In this document: in pieces, positions 1 to 13,693 of the stretch | Numbering within the stretch: position 1 is the first letter of the stretch | Layout: each line of letters starts with the position of its first letter | NCBI GenBank assembly: GCA_001586965.3 | Contig: LUCW03001605.1 | Span: forward strand, 60,001 to 87,127 | Reading direction: 5' to 3' | DNA from: Sphaeroforma sirkka | Lineage: Eukaryota; Opisthokonta; Ichthyosporea; Ichthyophonida | Length of the DNA: 27,127 bases | Notes under the pieces: model-generated | Database searches by the model: none | What the model saw: the letters and a program-made list of their open reading frames with translations, nothing else | What the model was told of the DNA's origin: nothing | Made by a program: the position numbers and the translations under genes

Positions 1-63
1 ATTTTTGGTGGAGCTTTGCTGAATCGGAATACGGAACTCGTTGGTGCGTGGACGGATACATAG
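1..63 (+). CDS. NUP155: Nup155 exon 1 in window (5' cut by window edge)
   Basis: Reading frame 3 gives [20 protein letters not shown]. This fits the propeller blade where human Nup155 has IFMWNYEDGG and ILAVGLV. It ends at a GT donor at 64 in phase 1, which matches the two-base entry of the next exon. The gene start lies left of the window. Confidence 0.7.
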   Translation: MFGGALLNRNTELVGAWTDT

Positions 64-1152
64 GTTGTTGGCGGTTTTATATTATCTATGGTGACGTGTA
101 ATTTCTTATTGTGGGTAGTAGAGGACACTTATGCATTGCAGGCACGTGTGAAAATATATGTACAAGCTCAAGTATGCGTTCAAGTACGATAGATGTATGT
201 ATAGATTTTCAAAAGCAGATATAGATTATGCACTGGTTCCTACAATTTGCTTGCTCTGTATCCTCACACACAGGAGTCATAGGTTCTCGGTGTAGGCATG
301 TATACATGGACAAGTTCATGTACACGTTTATGTAATATGGATGTATAAATACATGTACATAATCCTACCAACACTACATGTGCACGTCTATATATTAAGG
401 AATATATATGTACATGCGCACAAGCATATTTCTACTATGCATATTAGGGATTGAGTTATATTGTATCATTCACACAGACCGCACGGTGCAAGCACAAGCA
501 CGTGCTCACATGTTCAGATCGATGCGCACGGTCATGTTTCGATGCAAAAGTACATACACAGGCCTGAGCTCATCTTATCTATGTAGAAGTTCATGCATCT
601 AAATGGATTGTTATTGACACAACACAGGTGTCATGGATGCCCGGTGCAAGTATCTCCTAGTGGTTTGTACCAAAGACAGCGTATCTCTCGTAGAAGTGGG
701 CTACGGCAGCGACTATGCGCTGAAGGTGAGTGGCGCCTGTCTTATCTCCACAGATAGAAACTACTGTGGATTCGGTGGCAACTTAAACTTTGTGTTTGTT
801 CCGATGTTTGTCTATACGAGGAAGAGGCGATATATTGACAAATAGGCAAACTGCCACCTATCAATTGGATAGTGTTAGTGCGTTTAAAGTTGGGCACCTA
901 AGTCCAACTCACCTCAATTTTTTTTCCAATTTCTGATCGATTATTAAACTATCAACCCCGGTTCCACAATCTTGCAACTTCACAAATCGGGATTTGATCC
1001 GTGTAGCTATGGGCCACAGACTTTGCCAAATCGGGATTGGAGTCACAAATACTCCAGGTTGCCAGCACACCGTGCGGTCGTATATTTATGGGAGCTGAAG
1101 ACGGTGCCTTGTACGAGCTTTTATATCAGGTATAGGTGTGTGTGTGTTGTGC

Positions 1153-1184
<32 letters not shown>

Positions 1185-2020
1185 TTTGAATATATACATG
1201 TGTATGTTGTGCATATATATATATATATATATGTGTGTGTGTTGTGCATATGCGTGCGTGTGTGTTGTGCATATGTATACGTGCTCAGTGTGTATGTATG
1301 TGCGCGTGTAGAAGTTTTGCGCACTTTGGATCTATATTTCGATGTGTCATATTGTGTCTGGTGTCCTGTTCTTTCACCGTACTCGCATCAGATACTTTCG
1401 GTTGATCGAATTATATCGATATGGTGTACCACTATTATACACAACTGAAAACTTTCTTCTTCTCTTCTGTTATCTTACAATCCCGCCTGTAAATTCAGAA
1501 ACCAAACGCTACACCCTAAAACCCAAAACCCTAAAACCCTTTTGACAGCGCCCGACAGGGTGGCTTAGTAGCAAAGGCAGCTGCTACTTACACAACCACA
1601 CCAAGAACATCATTGGATCCGTCTTTAACATGCTGATGCCGGGTCTCACTCCAGGTATCGGGTAGATAGTTTTTATTTTTATTTGCGGAGAGATTTACAA
1701 GTACACTTACCTATTAACCAGTGATAGTTATCCATATACCTAGGTGATTATAGGCGAATATTTTAACTCGCAAATGAGTATTATAGTCGGATACTTGACA
1801 TATATCAGTTTATTATGCTTTCATGTGGCTCTTTCTGAATAAGTAGTCATGTTCTGCATGTGTGTGAATATAGCTTGTTAAGAATTTGGGGATGAAGTGG
1901 TACTTGGTATATCTGCCGTATTAAAGGTATTTAGCCTGGTATTATAACCCTCCCAGAAACTTTTAGTAATTTTTGAATGCTTTCAAGTCTGGGTACCTAT
2001 CTTTTTCTTCATGTGTACAT

Positions 2021-2065
<45 letters not shown>

Positions 2066-2107
2066 CTTATACATATACCTATACATACATACTTACATAC
2101 ATAGATG

Positions 2108-2142
<35 letters not shown>

Positions 2143-2153
2143 CATACATACAC

Positions 2154-2184
<31 letters not shown>

Positions 2185-2188
2185 CACC

Positions 2189-2220
<32 letters not shown>

Positions 2221-4996
2221 ATTATCGGTTATTTACACTATATTTATATCATTTCACATGCGTGATAGCCACTTTCTCTTATTTTCAATTGTATTTGCTC
2301 ACTCACAGTGGCGCCCGCTATCATTGAAGTGGTTGTGGATCCTGAACGAAGCCTGTTATATGCCCGATACAGCAACGATGATATCCAGGTATGCTTTCCC
2401 AATATTGCTTCGGTAGCTTGACATTCTATAGCATCATCCAGTTTTACTTTCCAATTATATGATAGTAGTGAGTGTGTATTAAGTCTTATTTCAGCAGCGC
2501 TTCTGTCTAGATATTTTTGACAGTGCAACATTTTTACTGTGATACAGGCCTATCGATTATTTTTGAGTTCCGTATCGTTTGTGTCAGCGTGATGTAACCC
2601 AGCTACAGGTATGGTTTTAAATATAAATCCTAAGTACGCGCATAAAGCTTTAGTACCGTATCCAGACTGAGATCTACAGCTAAGGAACAAATCGAATTCA
2701 TATACCCGATCCAGGCATCCCATAACCATTTTTAGGGTGTATTAGTTCACACTAGCCACTAGCTGCGTTATTGGCCGCACTAACTCTCATCGTCTTTCGC
2801 ACTATTTCACAAACTAATGACAGGCGTGGGAGTTCAGACCCGAAGCCAACACACCCATCCGGTCGATTGGAACGGTCACAGGCGCTTCACTAATGAAAAT
2901 GGTCAATGCAATGGTATGTTAAGCGATTCCGAGAGGTTGGTGTGGTGCTGTGCTGTAGGGCAAGTAGAATACGATGGGGGGGGGGTGTCTTGTTTGCATT
3001 TATTTGTACCTCAGAGTTGTATGAAGACACGCGATTGCATCCCCCCAACTAGTGCGATATTAGCGGTCTGTAGTATCGGTTGTGCTCGCCACTGTCGAGT
3101 GCTACTGATGAATGAACATGTCAATGAATGCGCTGTAAATGTTTGTGCTTTTCCTTTGGTTGGTTTGCAGAGGAACGTGGATCTAGGATTTGCGCTCGTT
3201 TCGATTTCGCCCACATCCGTGGATCTATCAGACCAACGAGGAGGTATCGATCTATTGATAGTAACTAATCAGGGAGCCAGGATTCTCATGACCACCACGC
3301 CGGATGACAGGACAGGTATGCCGTGCATTTATACTCGGTGCTTACATTTGTGTGTTGTTGGTGTATGTTGCTCATCTGTATGTATGAAAGCATGCAAGCA
3401 CGCATTGCCGTATGCATATTGAATAAACATACTATAGTTTACCCACATAAAAAACGAACTTGACTGGCGCAAATGATTGTAGTGGACATTTGATGGCCCA
3501 AAGTGTCAATCAGTACCTCTCGAAACAAGGGCGGGTGTTGATATTCGGTGCACGCACCCATTGTTGATACCCACACACACGACGACGTCCATCTTTCTAT
3601 CTAATATGCGACACACTCACACTCACATAGCACTTTCACACGCACTCGCACTCGAGATGGGTATTCAAAGTGATACACACACACACACGCGTATTTGACC
3701 GATTCAATACGGGCTACGTGCACACAGATGGCCATGCTCAGACATATCAATGCTTATTGCGCACCCATAGACGCATCTCTTAATATACACTCGCATACCC
3801 ACTGTCACGAAGGTATGTGTAGCACTCGGCTATAATAGTCTGCGGAATATCTAAGTCAGATGACTTTATGGAAAAAGGAATCGGAATCAAAATTAACCTT
3901 TTTACGCACCAATGTACAACACCATTGCGCATGTAGTGTATCGCTGAGGCATATACAACGTATTCCTATATTTACTTGAACTTATTCACACGTTCATGCA
4001 CGCCACACAGATGACCTAGATGAAGACGGGCCACGAACTAAACGTAGGAAGTTAAACACAATCACGGCAAAGGACACAACGGTCAAAAGGCGGCTGGTGC
4101 TGCTGAACAGCGATATTAACACACCTACCAACGAGCGCATAGAAGTGTCACAGGCCTTGGTCAAATCTGGTCAGTGATGGTGTATGTGTGTATGCATATG
4201 CATATGTATGTGTATGTAGGGGTGCGTGTAAATCTCAGATATTATACAAGAGTGAATACGCGTGGTTAATGTTGTCGATGTATTCGTATATATGTCATAT
4301 TACCAACTAGCGCAAATAATGGGCACACACATCCGATGAGTGATGATGTATATACCTATTTTATTATACACATATATGTATATGTTTATTTATGGGGCCG
4401 TGTATTGGCCAGATATTAGTGTTTGAGGGTGTACGCGTATATGCGGGGACAATACTTTCAGTTGCCCGTGAATGTCGATGTGCAATATAATTTTAGTTTG
4501 TGCATATTGCATGCTCATCAACGATCAGGCCTTGTTAACATCCGGTAGGTGGCGGCGTTGATGTGTTTTTATATATATATTGAAGTATTTACTTCAGATA
4601 ACCATCCTTGCGTGTGTATACGCATACGTTGTTTTACATATGTAGATGTATGTACGTTGACACATTCAAGTCGTACAATCACCCTTGAGTTGTATGTGCA
4701 TGTGGTACGTATATATAAATATACATACATCATCGCACATCGGTCTATTTTTCTCATTTCGTGCATGTATACCTTTCCTACGCAGGCACATGTATCATGA
4801 ACACACGCACGTGTTCCTCAACCACCACTGGTATCATTAGAGCCCCCTCGCAGTTCTCAGACGACCTGGCAGCTCCCGGTGCTATTGTTTGTTTTACCAC
4901 CGCACCCGTCGGCAACGAAGACGGCCAAGATGTCGAGGTGCGAGTAGTGTCTATGGGTGTAGCTATTTAGGTCATATATACATATCTATATACTTA

Positions 4997-5077
<81 letters not shown>

Positions 5078-8000
5078 TATATATATATATATACATATAG
5101 TTGTGCTTGCGTGTGTATCTGTATGTATGCGAAAGCAATGAGATCACTAAATTTTCCGGTTTCGCGTGTGCTTCAGCATCACACATGACAGTAAGGAAAA
5201 GGAACAAGACGTGCGTGGGAAACACACCAAAAGAACATGAACTAGTTTGCACATCAATATACATGCACAGTGCCTGGATTCGTATAAGCTAACACATGCA
5301 TACTATATTCACGCACGTACACACAACACAGCTCTACACATACCTCATCGACGCCAATGCGCAAGTGGTGGACATTCAAGAACTGCCGCCTATGGAGAGC
5401 CGTGTGCTGTCCAATCTGACAGAACTATTGCCATCGCAGGAACAGTACACACAGCACTATCTCTCACAACGCCGCTACCTCGTGTTGACGTTGACGGGCG
5501 TCTACACTATCCAAAAACAAAGGTTAGAGTGTGTGTCATGCTGTGGATACGATGAGCTTCTTTAGTGTTTGTTCGATAGTGTGGTTGTCGGTGTTTGCGT
5601 TCGTGCTGTGTAGTGTGTGTGGGTTTTTGTGGCGGCATGTGCATGTACCTTCTCATTGCATGTAGAAACAATACTTGGGACTTCCACTGACCCCTGTCGT
5701 GTCGCCTGACACGTGTCACTTGTCATGTCTCGCCTGTCACATGTCAAATGTCTCCTGCCAAGTTTCAATTGTAACCTGTGTGTCCCACAACTCCACCTGT
5801 AAAACCAAGCAACACCTTTTTTTTTCGGACTTGATGATGGATGACATAATACTAGCATACATTTGTATATAATAAAAAATAGTCAGGGTTGAATATCACT
5901 GGGTTGTTCTTTAGATTATCCTCTGCAGCTCAGGGAAGCACAACAGCCTATCACAGCTAGTAGATATATTTTGTACAAGCTATCGTTTCATTTCTCCTTG
6001 CGGTTAGAATTTTCTGTTTGTCATGAGATAGCTCAACGTAAAGAAAAACATTATCGTATACACAAGGTGCATTTCTCGAGTGATCGTATTCTCACCATTT
6101 TTGTTTCGACCCACCTTTCAGACCCATTGATGTTATGAAAAGTGTTTTGAGCCATCATATGGGACTGTATCCCATCCACTCGGCTAACGATGCCGCCACT
6201 CTACTGTCGCTTATGTGTGAGGAGGCCCTGGACGATAAAGTGAAGAAGGCATGGCAGCAGAATGCGTTACAAATATATGTATTCGTGCACATTGGTATTC
6301 ATTTGTACATGTATATGCATATTTAATAACAAACACACACGCACACACATATATATATATATTTATATATATATATATGTTCGGGTACATCTGTGTTCAT
6401 CTACGCATGCATATGCATATGCACATGTGTATGTATTTGTACCGACGCATATTGAAGAGTATGAGCCTTGTGAGTTTATCGGAAATCTTCATCTGTCTTT
6501 GCGTCTGCTATACTGAAAATAACGTACATTAGGGACTGATAAGTGCGAAGGTATCAGAAGGCAGCATTGGGATAAGAACCTACATACGATGATGTGATTG
6601 TTTTAATCACACACGACATCAACTAATTTTCGCACATATGTACTTGCATGAGTATTTCAAATCTAGTCAACAGAAGAGTGCCTGATATCGAAATGGTACC
6701 ACGGGATGTTTTACACATACACGTGTATTCTACGCCTGTATATTCATTTTCACGTATGTACTTGTGCAGTGGTTGTGGGGCGAGTGCGGCTCCCTGTTTC
6801 AATCTGTGTATGGTGTGTACCTACCCTCTTTAACGTGACGGTCTTTTGTTCTTCCTTGACTAGAGGCCTCAAGAAATAGCTTCTGCTGAAGCCTATTTAT
6901 TCCAATCGCATATCACGCAGGTGGCTGGAAATTCTATTTTTGAACTGTCGAGAACTCACCAACTCCGGCAGCTCAAGGGTCTGGCGATTTGTATAAAGCG
7001 TTTAATCCATCCCATTTTGGTAAGCACAATAATCTGGCAGAATTGGGGACAATTTTGTATCTGTGATGGCTATGATTCGTGTATCAGTCAATGGGAGACG
7101 TATACCTGTATGCCCTTTTGTGTCACAATGGCCTCCGTCGATCTGTCAGGATGTACTATAGCTCGTTAGATATAGTCGCTTATGGGACTTTATAGATTAC
7201 GTACACAGCCCATCATGCCTCACTCAAATATAGAGATACCAATACATCTGCTGCAACCCTGGAATACATACCTTAATTATAATGTCAGTTTTCAGTACAT
7301 TTTTTCCCCTATGGTTATATCTATGCTTATGAAGAGCTTTTGAAAGTATACAGGCATTTCACCAATACACCTTCTCTTTGTCTTCAAGAGGACTTCGCTC
7401 GTGTGGGTTCCCTCAGATGCCACCTCTAGTGCCTGTCTCGTGCGGCCCCTCTTGCCAGCCGAACACAACCTTGTGCTGTTCAAACTCATTCGCCTGAGCG
7501 ACTTCTGCCGCTCCTCGCGGTGGTCGTGTACCGATACCGCTGCCGAGAAGGTGTGCGTGTTTGTTCATGATTGTTGTATGTGTGTTTCGTATGTGCTTGC
7601 GAATGCCTTGTGTATAAGTATGTGTGTGTGGGTATTTAGTGTTCGTGGATGTGTGTGAATAATTTCAAATACACAAATGTGTGGGCCAATACTCTCTTGG
7701 TACGTATCTATATATGAATTTGATAGTGCGTAGTGTCTATCTTGATTTCTGTCCTTGTATGGGCATATTCTGCGCTAGCCGGTTTCGATCAATCGATCAT
7801 TGCTTCAAATAGACCATCCCAAATCATCAAAGTATTTAACTTGAATCATTCTGAAAGTTTGCACATGTATTGAAACGTGATACCTTCTGCACAACTTTCT
7901 GTCAACCCAATCAACCTATCAGATAGGAGCGCTAGAAGCTCATGCACGTACTGAGTGTCTCCACCACTCGGATATAGATGATAGTTTTAAACCTTAAACC

Positions 8001-10234
8001 CTAAAATTCGCTTTCCGCCTGTATGGACTAAATTAATACGATTGGATGTCATTGACTCAACCCTCTCAACCAGACATGTGCTTTTAGGGTTTAGAATATA
8101 TTTGCCTTAACCCTAAAGTTCCCTATCTAATGGAGTTTGCAATGTGTGTGTGCAGCCGATCAGAAAGCGTTCTATTTGCGCACACTTTCTTTCCCCGTAG
8201 ATGCTGTTCTAGAGTGACATCACTGAGCGTCTTCGATCTTTATCCTTCAGCCCAATCACATGCACATCATTTGCGTTAAGCCAATGAGAACGCGTGGTAT
8301 TTACTACTCTTTCCTCCCGTACAGTCCAATCTGGAGGCCGTGTTGGATGCCTGCATAGAGTGTCTTCACCTTTCCGATGTGCTGAATAAATACCTTACCA
8401 GGATGGTCCTATCAGAATCCACCGAGCTACAGCTGATGAAAACGTAAGTGGGTGGTTGGAGAAAACCGTAAGCTTGTAAAAAAGTTTCTTCTGGTAGAAT
8501 ACGTGTTTGGAGATAGTGCAAGTTAGGATAGTAACCAGACGTGGTGGTTAATGACACCTACGGTCTTTGGAAGCGCATGTGTTCGTCATTAGCATTTGTG
8601 TGCGCGATAGACGATATAAATAGCCTATGTGGTTATCGTACATAGATATAAATATCGTATATGGTTATCGTACATATGCTGCAATTGAACACTGTGTGCA
8701 CGATAGTAGATCACCTGGGAATCCGAAAGCTGAGACCACACATTGTGAGACGGTCAGTGCTTTCGCTTTAACATGGCCAATGCCGTAGTTGATTCTGAAA
8801 AATAAGAATAGCTGGTTGCAATATTTCACTTCAGCAGAAGACAAACACTAGTTGCATTTACTGCTTATGACTATGCACACTGCAATACAACATATAGTTT
8901 TGGCATATATCGGTAGCCTGTCTACTTTCATTACTACTTTCCTAACTAATATCCAATACATCTTATAGACTGCGAGCGTTGGCGGCGTTATCGATAGAGA
9001 GTATAATCCAAAACCAAGCGGATCACAAGATTGTTAAAGCGTGCATTGCTCAGATAGCCTTTGATTGCTCGACCGAGAAGCAAGACAAGAAGGTGTGTTG
9101 AGATACTGGCACGTGTATGTGTAGGAAACGATGTGTACGTGTAAAAAATGATTCGTGTGGCCTATACCGCTATTCATATGTTCAATACGTTGTGTGAATT
9201 TTAAAAGTGTTTATTCTAGTGCATAGCTTTAGAGAAAAAGAAGGAGAAAGAGAGTGAGAGAGGAGTTGCTTATAATGTCTTTGGTTCGTATCCATGTATC
9301 TGTTTAAATGTATCGAATGGGGAGTTTAAACCGGTAATCACTGTGTTCGATGTTTGTTTACGTGTAAAAAGTGCTATTAGCGTGTATGTTCACATAGGTT
9401 TTTGTTTAACGATAGTATGCGCATGATACTCTTTGCAGTATCAGACAAAGCGTGTACGTTTGTGTACATGCAGACATCACTCGTATGTGTCTGTAGTCGC
9501 AGGTAGAAATTCATCCTAAGTGCATATACACGATAAGATACTGTGCTCATCTGATTGGTGTACGCATGTGAATTCACCTGACTAGAGTGCATATGTACGT
9601 GAACAATAGGGCATATTATGGGCTTCGGAATGCTTGTTCGTTAATCGCAACCCAGCTTTTCACTTAAAACTTGCTACTTGTGGCGTTCTGTTGTATGTTA
9701 AATCCTAGTCAAGACATATCCTTTACACCTCAACCCTGGAAATGGACTCATATTGCCCTATTCCTTGACACGCACTTGTCATATTTTACCACCCCAGCTC
9801 ACTGATCTAATGATGAGTGAATTGCGCGCCAAATGCTCCAGTTTCTTCAGCTTATCGGACATGGTGGCCAAACAAGGTAATGCAACCCCCTTTGCAAGGA
9901 AAGACATATTTGCAGATAAAAAACAGAAAGAAAGCGAGCGAGAGAAAGAGAGAGTGAGAGAGGTGGTGGTGTTGAAGTGTACTAGATATGTTCTATTTGT
10001 CATGTATCACGAACGTGAACATTGCTAAATGAGGTCTTTAATCTATGCATTGTTGTGAAGTATCTGAGATTGTTAAAAACGGTAGTTTATCTCTTTTAGA
10101 ACAAGGTCAAATCCGTTCACTTGCCTGTTAACGAGGAGAAGCTTCACATGGTACAATGCGGTTTGCGGATATCACCAACACAAAAATGCTGTTCCACGTA
10201 GCGTCAGAGGCACAGAACCTCATTCAGAACTTAT

Positions 10235-10281
<47 letters not shown>

Positions 10282-10318
10282 TTATATATAGATTTGTATA
10301 TATATATATATATATATG

Positions 10319-10350
<32 letters not shown>

Positions 10351-12835
10351 TGTATGTATGTATATGTATTTAATTATATATCTACATATGTATGTATATA
10401 TATCGTACTCAGTGCTCAGTAACCACTCTGTAGAAGACCCGAAATCGGAATTTTAAACGTGACGTACAAACACTAACCTAAGGTTAGATACCACTTTTTC
10501 TAATTTACTAGATATAAATTAAGGATTCGATGTCTAAACCATGTTGTAAATAGTACAATTTTGGTCTAGGATGTGAATATATGGCACAGCCGAGTATTTT
10601 GTGTGAGCATATGTTATCGCTCTTGATTGCGTTATTTAGCGTAACTATTGTTTCTCTAGCGTGCACGAGCGCAATCTGCGGTCTCTTCGCCTGAGGTATG
10701 CTTAAGTGTGATGATCTCATATGGCCGCAATTTTGTTATGACAGCTAGTTGTCCAGTATCATCGTCCGATTGAAATACTTGTTAACCATCCCAAGATACA
10801 TGGACACAAGAATGATCACAAATGGTCACACAATATCACATTTATTTTCCTAACCCGATCGCTCGACTGTAAGACTATATTAACAATGCTGCTAATGCAT
10901 GCAGTGGTTGCGGATCTCCGAGCGCTTGCAGAGGGCCAGACACACGCCATCAGTACACCGGCGCGCGTGAAGGAAGTTGTGCTGCCCATTCTGGACGTGT
11001 TTGTCACACACGATGTATGTATGCATGTATACGTACAAACCTTAGCATAGTGTACATGTGTAGTTCACATGTTCCGCTTTGTGTGTGTGTGGATACAAGT
11101 ATGTATACATGCACCTGTTCGTATGTACAGACACATGTGCGTTCAGGGGTGTTTGTATCCAAAAGTCACTTGCCATTTACTGCACCCTCGTCAGAATCGG
11201 ATGGATTACTCATACGCAAACAAATTGTATGGCCCGCCAGCCAGTGCACACAGATAGTAAGTAAGAAGTGTCTGTACTTTATCACATCGGTATGAATACA
11301 CACCGACGCAAAGTAACGATGCGGCAAAGGTCACGGACAAACGTAGTATGTATAGATGTCTCGATATGAAAATCCATACCTGTACCGCGTATACATTTGC
11401 CCATCACAGGCTATATAAGAGAAGCGAAGGTAATAGTACACACATAACATTTTTATGTGTATGTGCAGTACAAGCAAACGTATTCACCACAGCACATACC
11501 TACCATCACGCCTTTCTCTGCACGGCTTGTAGGTGTTAGACGCGACTGTCCTAACCGAAGTGGTGTCTCTCTTAGACCGAATCTCCGCCCGACACATGCT
11601 GGATCTCAACGCAGAGATAATACGCGTGTGCTTGCACATATCAGATAAGTCAAAGGCCCAGTCAGAGGCGGCAGCAAAGTTCAAATACACGGGGCCTGGT
11701 AGGAATGGCTATGGCGCGATGAGTACGGGGGTGCGTTGGGATGGACATACGGTTTTTGAGCGATCAATGGTATGTGGTCGGTTTGTTGTCGGTGTATGTA
11801 CGACTAGTGTAGTGTACGTTTAGGCACACACGGCTGTATTTATCACACGCGGCTGTATTTATTAGTGTACGTATAGGCACACCTATGAGCGTGTGTGACC
11901 GTGTACTTTGTGTTAATGAACCTTTCATAGGCGTGTACGTGGGTGTTAAATAGGCGTTTGTGAGGCTATACCAGTCGGTAGTGTCGTACCACAGGGCCGC
12001 GTGCCGTCTGCAGTGTAGTGTGGTAGTATGGCTTAGAGCTTGTTATCGTCATCGAAGTCATGTGCCTTTTTATTACTTTTTGATTCTGTTATCAGAGTAT
12101 AACCTTTATGACTGGTATAGATGTATAGGAGTATTTAAATCATCGTAGGTATGCTCGCCATGTGTTGATGTGCGTATACCGGTGAAGGTACATCGGTGCA
12201 AGGCTTGCCACCACGCTAGGCTCAACAGTGGTCATACCTCCTCTGCATCAGGGTACTGCGTATTTGTGTATGCTTCTTATAATGATACCGTGTTTGTGCG
12301 CTGTATCTGTCAGACAATTTACCTTGACATGGGTGAGTGTAGCATTATTTCTAATATAGTGTACCTGGATCTGTGTGAGAGATTTTTGTTATGTAAAACC
12401 AAGAACCTCCCCATGCACAAGTCAGCTCTTAGCAACAATCGCTTCTGATGAAATATTACCGCCTTGTATTGATCTTCCCTCGGACGATTTAGTGACTGAC
12501 TATCGCTTCTAACAATCTAACTTAACATTGCCATAACTGTCACTATTCCACGCCTGTATCCGTATCAACTCGCACAGAAGACCCTATACCCTTCTCCTCG
12601 ACAGGAGGCACAACAGCGTCAGCAGTGCTACGACCACATCCTACAACACCTCATCGGGCGCGAGCACAAGCTGTTGACAGTCCCCTTACGCTTGGCCCTG
12701 GAGAACGACAACGAAGAGTTCCTCACTACACTGTACACCATGTTTGTGGACACCCCTGAGTTGCATCACCACTTGGTGCGACTAACCCCTAAACACCCCA
12801 GGATACTAAAGGTTGGTCTAAGTGAGGATTTGTTA

Positions 12836-12871
<36 letters not shown>

Positions 12872-13511
12872 CGATGGTATAGGTAGTTCAGAGTATGTCT
12901 TGGGTGTGTATTTAGTGACTTCAACCAAAATTGTCTTGGCATAGTCGCAACACAACATACTGCTGATCCATTGACACGCCATTGAAGTTTTGCATCCGCA
13001 ACTATATTTGGAACGTGCAGGAGTACAGAACTTCATCTGCGCAATTATCAAAGCAGCTGTCGATACCATCAAAATAATCTGTCAATCCTATTTCTCTGAA
13101 CTGACCAAATCCCAATTCTTCTCTTTACATTGTTCGATTTGTCTGGGAGTATATAACATCATCTGCACCACGGTCAAAAGAACTGTCGATGGAGCCAGGT
13201 ACTGACCAAATTCTAATACTTAATTTCTACTTCTTGGCGCGTTTGCAAGTATAGAACTTCCTCTACACCACCGTCAAAGAAGCCATCGACAGCATTGGTA
13301 CAGCCGATGCACAACAGGTGAAGCTTCTGCTGACGAGGGCGGATCTGTTCTGCCAGTACGAATACCAAAATAAAAACCATTACAAGGCCGCCGAGATCAA
13401 GGTGCTTATAGCCGACACACACGGGTAGGTGTACGCAAGTACAGATTTGAATGTATATTATGGAAGGATATTTACATGTGTACACATGCACACACACGAG
13501 TAGGTCCGAAC

Positions 13512-13561
<50 letters not shown>

Positions 13562-13656
13562 ATATCAATGTATGTATGTATGTATGTATGTATGTATGTG
13601 TATGTATGTATGTATGTATGTATGTATGTATGTATGTATGTATGTATGTATGTATG

Positions 13657-13693
<37 letters not shown>

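Noticed and set aside
1020-1057. Longer exon 3 starting at the CAG of 1017-1019
   Set aside because: It needs a two-base entry, but exon 2 exits in phase 0. The start at 1058 is in phase and keeps the conserved block.
1977-2327. Long Tyr/Ile and Thr/His-rich open frames over microsatellites (also at 4889-5188, 13213-13857 and 19623-20111)
   Set aside because: They are translations of TA, CA and TATG repeats; the open frames result from repeat composition.
2817-3422. 201-codon plus-strand open frame
   Set aside because: It overlaps exons 6 and 7 in a different frame and runs through the intron between them; the family match lies in the exon frames.
10101-10200. Exon-like stretch in intron 16 after a TTTTAG ([17 protein letters not shown] in one frame)
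   Set aside because: Exon 16 exits in phase 1 and exon 17 enters with two bases, so they join directly with good homology. In the phase required after exon 16 this stretch soon meets a stop.
11699-11704. Alternative donor GTAGGA inside exon 18
   Set aside because: It leaves phase 1 before exon 19, which enters in phase 0. The donor at 11770 keeps phase and retains the FERSM segment that matches human FQERLNS.
12170-12448. 92-codon open frame with several Cys in intron 18
   Set aside because: No homology recognised, and it is not needed to join exons 18 and 19, which fit each other in phase.
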